A stretch of 23,067 bases of DNA from Pelargonium cotyledonis. Taxonomy: Eukaryota > Streptophyta > Magnoliopsida > Geraniales > Geraniaceae. The position numbers were made by a program, and so were the translations under genes. The stretch lies in NCBI GenBank assembly GCA_036897625.1, contig JAYMTA010000915.1:1-23067 (forward strand). Reading direction: 5' to 3'. This document shows, one piece after another, positions 20,401 to 23,067 of the stretch. The notes under the pieces are model-generated. The model saw only the letters and a program-made list of their open reading frames with translations. It ran no database searches and had not been told where the DNA came from. Numbering within the stretch: position 1 is the first letter of the stretch; the number at the start of each line of letters is the position of its first letter.

Positions 20401-20568
20401 CTTGAGGTTGGCTCGGGTGGATCACTCCTTACAGTTGCGTTTCAAATCTTGGTTGATTCAATCCCGACTGCAAAACTCTCTCTAGGATCAGTGGCAACGG
20501 TTAACAGTCTCATCAAGTGCACGGTCGAAAGGATCAAGGCAGCAGTTTCATGCGATCCTAACGCTTAA
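17490..20568 (+). CDS. PDF2: Class IV HD-Zip (homeodomain-START) transcription factor, PDF2/ATML1 clade
   Basis: Ten exons join in phase to 730 codons plus TAA: 17490-17722, 17891-18008, 18100-18288, 18370-18798, 18901-19002, 19104-19304, 19420-19594, 19671-19942, 20018-20113 and 20191-20568. All introns are GT-AG. The start [11 protein letters not shown] matches the family opening, and the length is close to the ~740-760 aa relatives. The homeodomain is about residues 58-118, with [16 protein letters not shown] and recognition helix [13 protein letters not shown]. The zipper-loop-zipper is about 119-185 with its CPNC pair (151-154). START covers about 239-470, followed by the START-adjacent region with [36 protein letters not shown] and NSRSEWDIL agree with PDF2 rather than ATML1 as I remember them. 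Known family role: a nuclear factor that binds L1 boxes and maintains shoot epidermis identity. No break was seen. The donor of intron 6 (GTTGCT) is weak. Confidence 0.96.
17760..17855 (-). mobile_element. Short 5'-truncated SINE in intron 1 with 17-bp duplication
   Basis: CATTAGTATTATTTTTT occurs perfectly at 17760-17776 and 17839-17855, bracketing 62 bp. On the minus strand the insert holds a B-box-like ATGTTCGAAACTC and ends in CTTGCTGATAAAAAAA, running into the duplication. No A box is visible, so it is 5'-truncated. Without insert and one repeat (79 bp), intron 1 would be 89 bp, near the 75-115 bp of the other coding introns. The perfect repeats suggest recent insertion. Confidence 0.65.
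19315..19336 (+). repeat. (TA)n microsatellite in intron 6
   Basis: A TATATA run of about 20 nt lies within intron 6 (19305-19419), shortly after its 5' splice site. Confidence 0.85.
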
Positions 20569-21110
20569 AACAAAAAACAAAGGCCTACATAAAGGTAATG
20601 AATCCTAGAAATTGCTCTCTAATTATTAACTATCTTAAATTCTTAATTACATTCACTGATTACTTTTTTTTTAGGGACATTTCAGTGGGAATAATAATTA
20701 AGCAAGGAAAATGGTGTTTACTTTGAAGATCAAAGCCGAAAGGAAAGAGTCAAGAACGCGCACCTTAAGCAAATGAACCTTGCTCGTGCTCGGGTATTGA
20801 CTTGGCCTGGAAGGCATAGATACACATGCTAGAGTAAACTCAGAGAGACCTTGTCACATAATTTAGCTTAGCTTAGCTTAGGTAGCTAATCAAAGATTAA
20901 CCAAGTAGTCACTCACTTGTTTATCAGTTAAACTTAGATTAGAGTGTAGGTTTTTTATTTTGTTTTCTGTAGGAGTTGTTGGGTGTAGCCTTAGAAATTA
21001 ATCCGTATGTTTAGATATTTCAGGTGTAAGTGTTTTCGTTCATAAAGAGACGTTAGTTGGATGTATTATTTTAGGTGCTTATATTAAGCAATGTTACTTC
21101 ATTTCTCTGT
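20569..21110 (+). other. Inferred 3' UTR of the HD-Zip gene with one intron
   Basis: After the stop, AAAG/GTAATG at 20595 and a T-rich TTTTTTTTAG ending 20674 define a likely 80-bp 3'-UTR intron. The junction lies 26 nt after the stop, closer than the ~50 nt usually needed to trigger nonsense-mediated decay. The exon continues through a short AGCTT tandem repeat (20864-20880) and T-rich sequence. No AATAAA was seen, so the end near 21110 is an estimate. A conserved 3'-UTR motif has been described for this family; I did not identify it here. Confidence 0.5.
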
Positions 21111-21420
21111 TTTTGTTGTGGCTTTTTGCAATAACTGTGGCTCTTTTTGCTGTGTATCAGAATCTTCATGATCTGCGGATTATTACTAAAATTCTTGTTG
21201 AAATAATTGGACTTAAATACCTCTGCATTTTCCTCATTATGAGATCAAGAATATTGAAGGCAAAGGGAGATATAGAAATTTTATTAAATTAAAGAGATGC
21301 ACTTTTAAACAATGTTACCGACATTCAACATTTCCATAGGTCTTATTATTTAACTAATTTGAATACAAATAGCTTGATAAATATTGATTGATGGCGTGAA
21401 TTGAGAAGTGTATTGCAATT
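21111..21420. other. Short intergenic stretch downstream of the HD-Zip gene
   Basis: AT-rich, with no feature recognised before the MULE-like terminal repeat. Confidence 0.5.
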
Positions 21421-22407
21421 GGGGTAATTATAGATGGACCCATTATGATAAGTTTATATTTCAGTTGGTACTCCTGAATTAATTTGTCAAACTGACTACC
21501 CTATGATTTGTAGAGTTCATTCCATAACTAACCCCACTAACTGCCGTGTAAAATGACAAATTTACTCTTCTTTCCCAAACAAACCCTAACGTATCTAACT
21601 CACTAACCTAACTCATCTAACTCACTATCAATGGAGAGATGAAGAGCATGCCATGGTGGAGTGAGAGATGAAGTGCATGCCATGGTGGAGTGCAGGACGA
21701 GGCTGGCCATGATGATGGCGCGGTGAACAATGACAAGGGTTGGAAGTTTGATCAAGTTGGTGTTTCAGAGAAAAGGTGTTTGAAAAGTGAGGGACATGAC
21801 AGGAATCCTCGTGATGAGCTTTGTGGGATAGATGAAGAAGTAAAAGAAGAAATTGGGTGGTGGGTGTGATGAGAATGTGAATGTCTTTTTAGATTTGAAT
21901 GTTTTTTAGATTCAAATGTTTTTGTTAAGATTATTTTTGTGGTATGTAGTAATTTTGATTTGCTTCATTTTGATTTTGATTTAGTTCATTTCTATTTGAT
22001 TTGAATTTCGTTATTTGGTTTGAGATTAATTTAGTCACAAACTCGAGTTTATGAATTTTTCCAAGAATTTATGGATTTTTCGGGGAGTCAATGAATTTGC
22101 CGGCGATTTCATGAAGGTTCCGAGGATTTCATGAAGTTTCCGGCGGGTTCATGAAGTCTCTGGAGAGTCTATGAATTTTTCGACGAGTTTAGGTTGAAGA
22201 AAAATAGTAAAGTGAAGGACATTTTAAGGTTTTCAAAAAAGAATTGATCAAGTGCTGGGAACATGACCAAATAATGTCATTTTTCGTCAAATATAACTGA
22301 CGGAATGAACTCTCCAAATCATAGGGTTGTCAATAGTTTGAAAAATTAATTTAAAAAGTGTCAACTGAAATAAAAGTTTCCTTAAAGAGTGAATATGCAA
22401 TTACCTC
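21421..22407. mobile_element. Non-autonomous MULE-like element with long terminal inverted repeats
   Basis: The left ~140 bp pairs with the complement of the right ~138 bp. Shared phrases in the same order are GGTAATT, TATTTCAGTTG, AATTAATTTGTCAAACT (right: AATTAATTTTTCAAACT), CCCTATGATTTG and AGAGTTCATTCC. Long terminal repeats of this kind are typical of Mutator-like elements. The interior has no transposase. It holds a 29-bp tandem duplication (GAGATGAAG...GGTGGAGTG, 21636-21693) and a 20-bp minisatellite (22048-22187). A 9-bp flanking duplication is not convincing: ATTGCAATT against ATTCCATAA share only five positions. Confidence 0.75.
22048..22187 (+). repeat. 20-bp minisatellite, seven contiguous units
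   Basis: Seven units of exactly 20 bp follow one another without gaps, with consensus near TTCATGAAKTTTYCGGMGAG. Units 4-6 are most alike (TTCATGAAG start), and the outer units have drifted. ATGRA sits at the same place in all seven. The period is not a multiple of three, so it is not a peptide repeat. It has no spacers and is not a CRISPR. Confidence 0.9.
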
Positions 22408-22436
22408 ATTCCATAATAAGGGTGTACGTAGCTTTT

Positions 22437-22824
22437 TTTGAGCTCCTAGATTTAGTTTATTTAAAAAAAAATTAAAACTATACTATCATTTGTAGTCGGT
22501 TTTGATGAGACACGTCATCATACTACCTAAGATTTTAGACCACATTAGTAGAACATGTCAGACTTCAACTGTGATAGATACAACGATAATGTTTCATTTC
22601 ATTTTTTTGAAGTAAGAACGTCAAAACGACATCATTTCGAGTGTAATTATCTCAAAAAATGAAATATTTTTGTTCAATCTATCGCAACTGGATGTTGACA
22701 TTAATTAAAATCTTAAGTGGCATGATGACAACATGTCACCCCAAACAGACGTGACACATCAAAACTGACTAATACCATTCGCGTTGGTTTAAATCATAAA
22801 ACTAGAATAGTCCAAAGGCTCAAA
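22437..22824. mobile_element. Foldback / long-TIR MITE-like element, ~388 bp
   Basis: The left arm (about 22437-22610) and the complement of the right arm (about 22652-22824) share ordered phrases: TTTGAGCC/TTTGAGCT at the tips, GTCGGTTTTGATG against GTCAGTTTTGATG, CCTAAGATTTTA against CTTAAGATTTTA, GTGATAGAT against GCGATAGAT, and TTTCATTT near the centre. A ~40-bp unpaired middle remains. There is no coding capacity. Flanking duplications were not resolved. Confidence 0.65.
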
Positions 22825-22845
22825 TCATACTTTATATATTTAAAG

Positions 22846-23067
22846 TGTTAGTCAATAAATAGGTCCTACCCAAAATGAGAACATCCCATAAATTGTGGGA
22901 TTTTGTCCAGCAATTTCAGCAATTGCAGCCGCTGCATTCAACAAATGCGGATAGGAACTTCAACAATGGCAGCAACTGCAAATGCAGCCTCAAATTCAAC
23001 AGTTGTTGCATTCAACAGTTGTTGTCCAAACTCTCCTATAAATAGAGGAGGTTTTTTCTTCAGAAAC
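22846..23067 (+). mobile_element. Possible 5' part of an LTR (Copia-like?), running off the window
   Basis: The segment opens with TGTTAGTCAATAAATAGG, is followed by a repeat-rich region of CAGCAA/CAACAGTTGTTG phrases, and has a strong TATA motif (TCCTATAAATAGAGGAGG, about 23034-23051). A TG start plus a TATA about 190 bp in would suit the start and U3/R border of a Copia-type LTR. It could also be the promoter of a host gene beyond the window. The right end, any internal region and any flanking duplication cannot be seen. Confidence 0.35.

Noticed and set aside
17490-20568. Class III HD-Zip (REVOLUTA-type) identity
   Set aside because: The zipper-loop-zipper with CPNC, the PDF2-like start and the lack of a MEKHLA region fit class IV.
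22048-22187. Possible CRISPR array
   Set aside because: The 20-bp units are directly joined with no spacers, and the context is a plant transposon.
21412-22416. 9-bp target-site duplication for the MULE-like element
   Set aside because: ATTGCAATT and ATTCCATAA agree at only five of nine positions.

Overview
The window looks like nuclear DNA of a flowering plant, most likely a eudicot. It is AT-rich intergenic sequence with GT-AG introns, plant-type L1 LINEs, a tRNA-derived SINE, MITEs and one complete host gene. The species cannot be fixed from the sequence.

The only host gene I can fully support is at 16.4-21.1 kb on the + strand: a class IV HD-Zip (homeodomain / zipper-loop-zipper / START) transcription factor of the PDF2/ATML1 (MERISTEM L1) clade. 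It has ten coding exons (17490-20568, 730 aa, unbroken), two inferred 5'-leader introns and one inferred 3'-UTR intron. A canonical L1 box, the DNA site bound by this same family, lies upstream of the leader's (CT)17 tract, which suggests autoregulation in the epidermal (L1) layer.

The rest is mostly transposon debris. Positions 1-4235 hold a long but broken L1-type LINE (ORF1 tail, endonuclease, reverse transcriptase, zinc-binding region and RNase H). At 5.7-6.8 kb are a LINE 3' end, a 242-bp Tourist-like MITE with TTA duplications, and a ~158-bp minus-strand SINE with a perfect 15-bp target-site duplication. At 7-12 kb the sequence is AT-rich with short repeats and unrecognised relics. At 12477-14055 a LINE copy carries only ORF1 (DUF4283 plus zinc knuckle) joined straight to a 3' tail, flanked by a matching duplication. 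A probable RNase H-like relic follows at 14.4-14.9 kb.

Downstream of the host gene three elements lie almost end to end. They are a ~987-bp MULE-like element with long terminal inverted repeats and an internal 7 x 20-bp minisatellite, a ~388-bp foldback element, and what may be the start of an LTR that runs off the window.

I see no wholly new multi-gene system. The observations most worth following are the L1-box arrangement in the gene's own promoter/leader, a SINE scrap in intron 1 whose end matches a LINE tail seen 12 kb away, the ORF1-only LINE, an orphan miRNA-precursor-like foldback at 5080-5143, and the minisatellite-bearing MULE.
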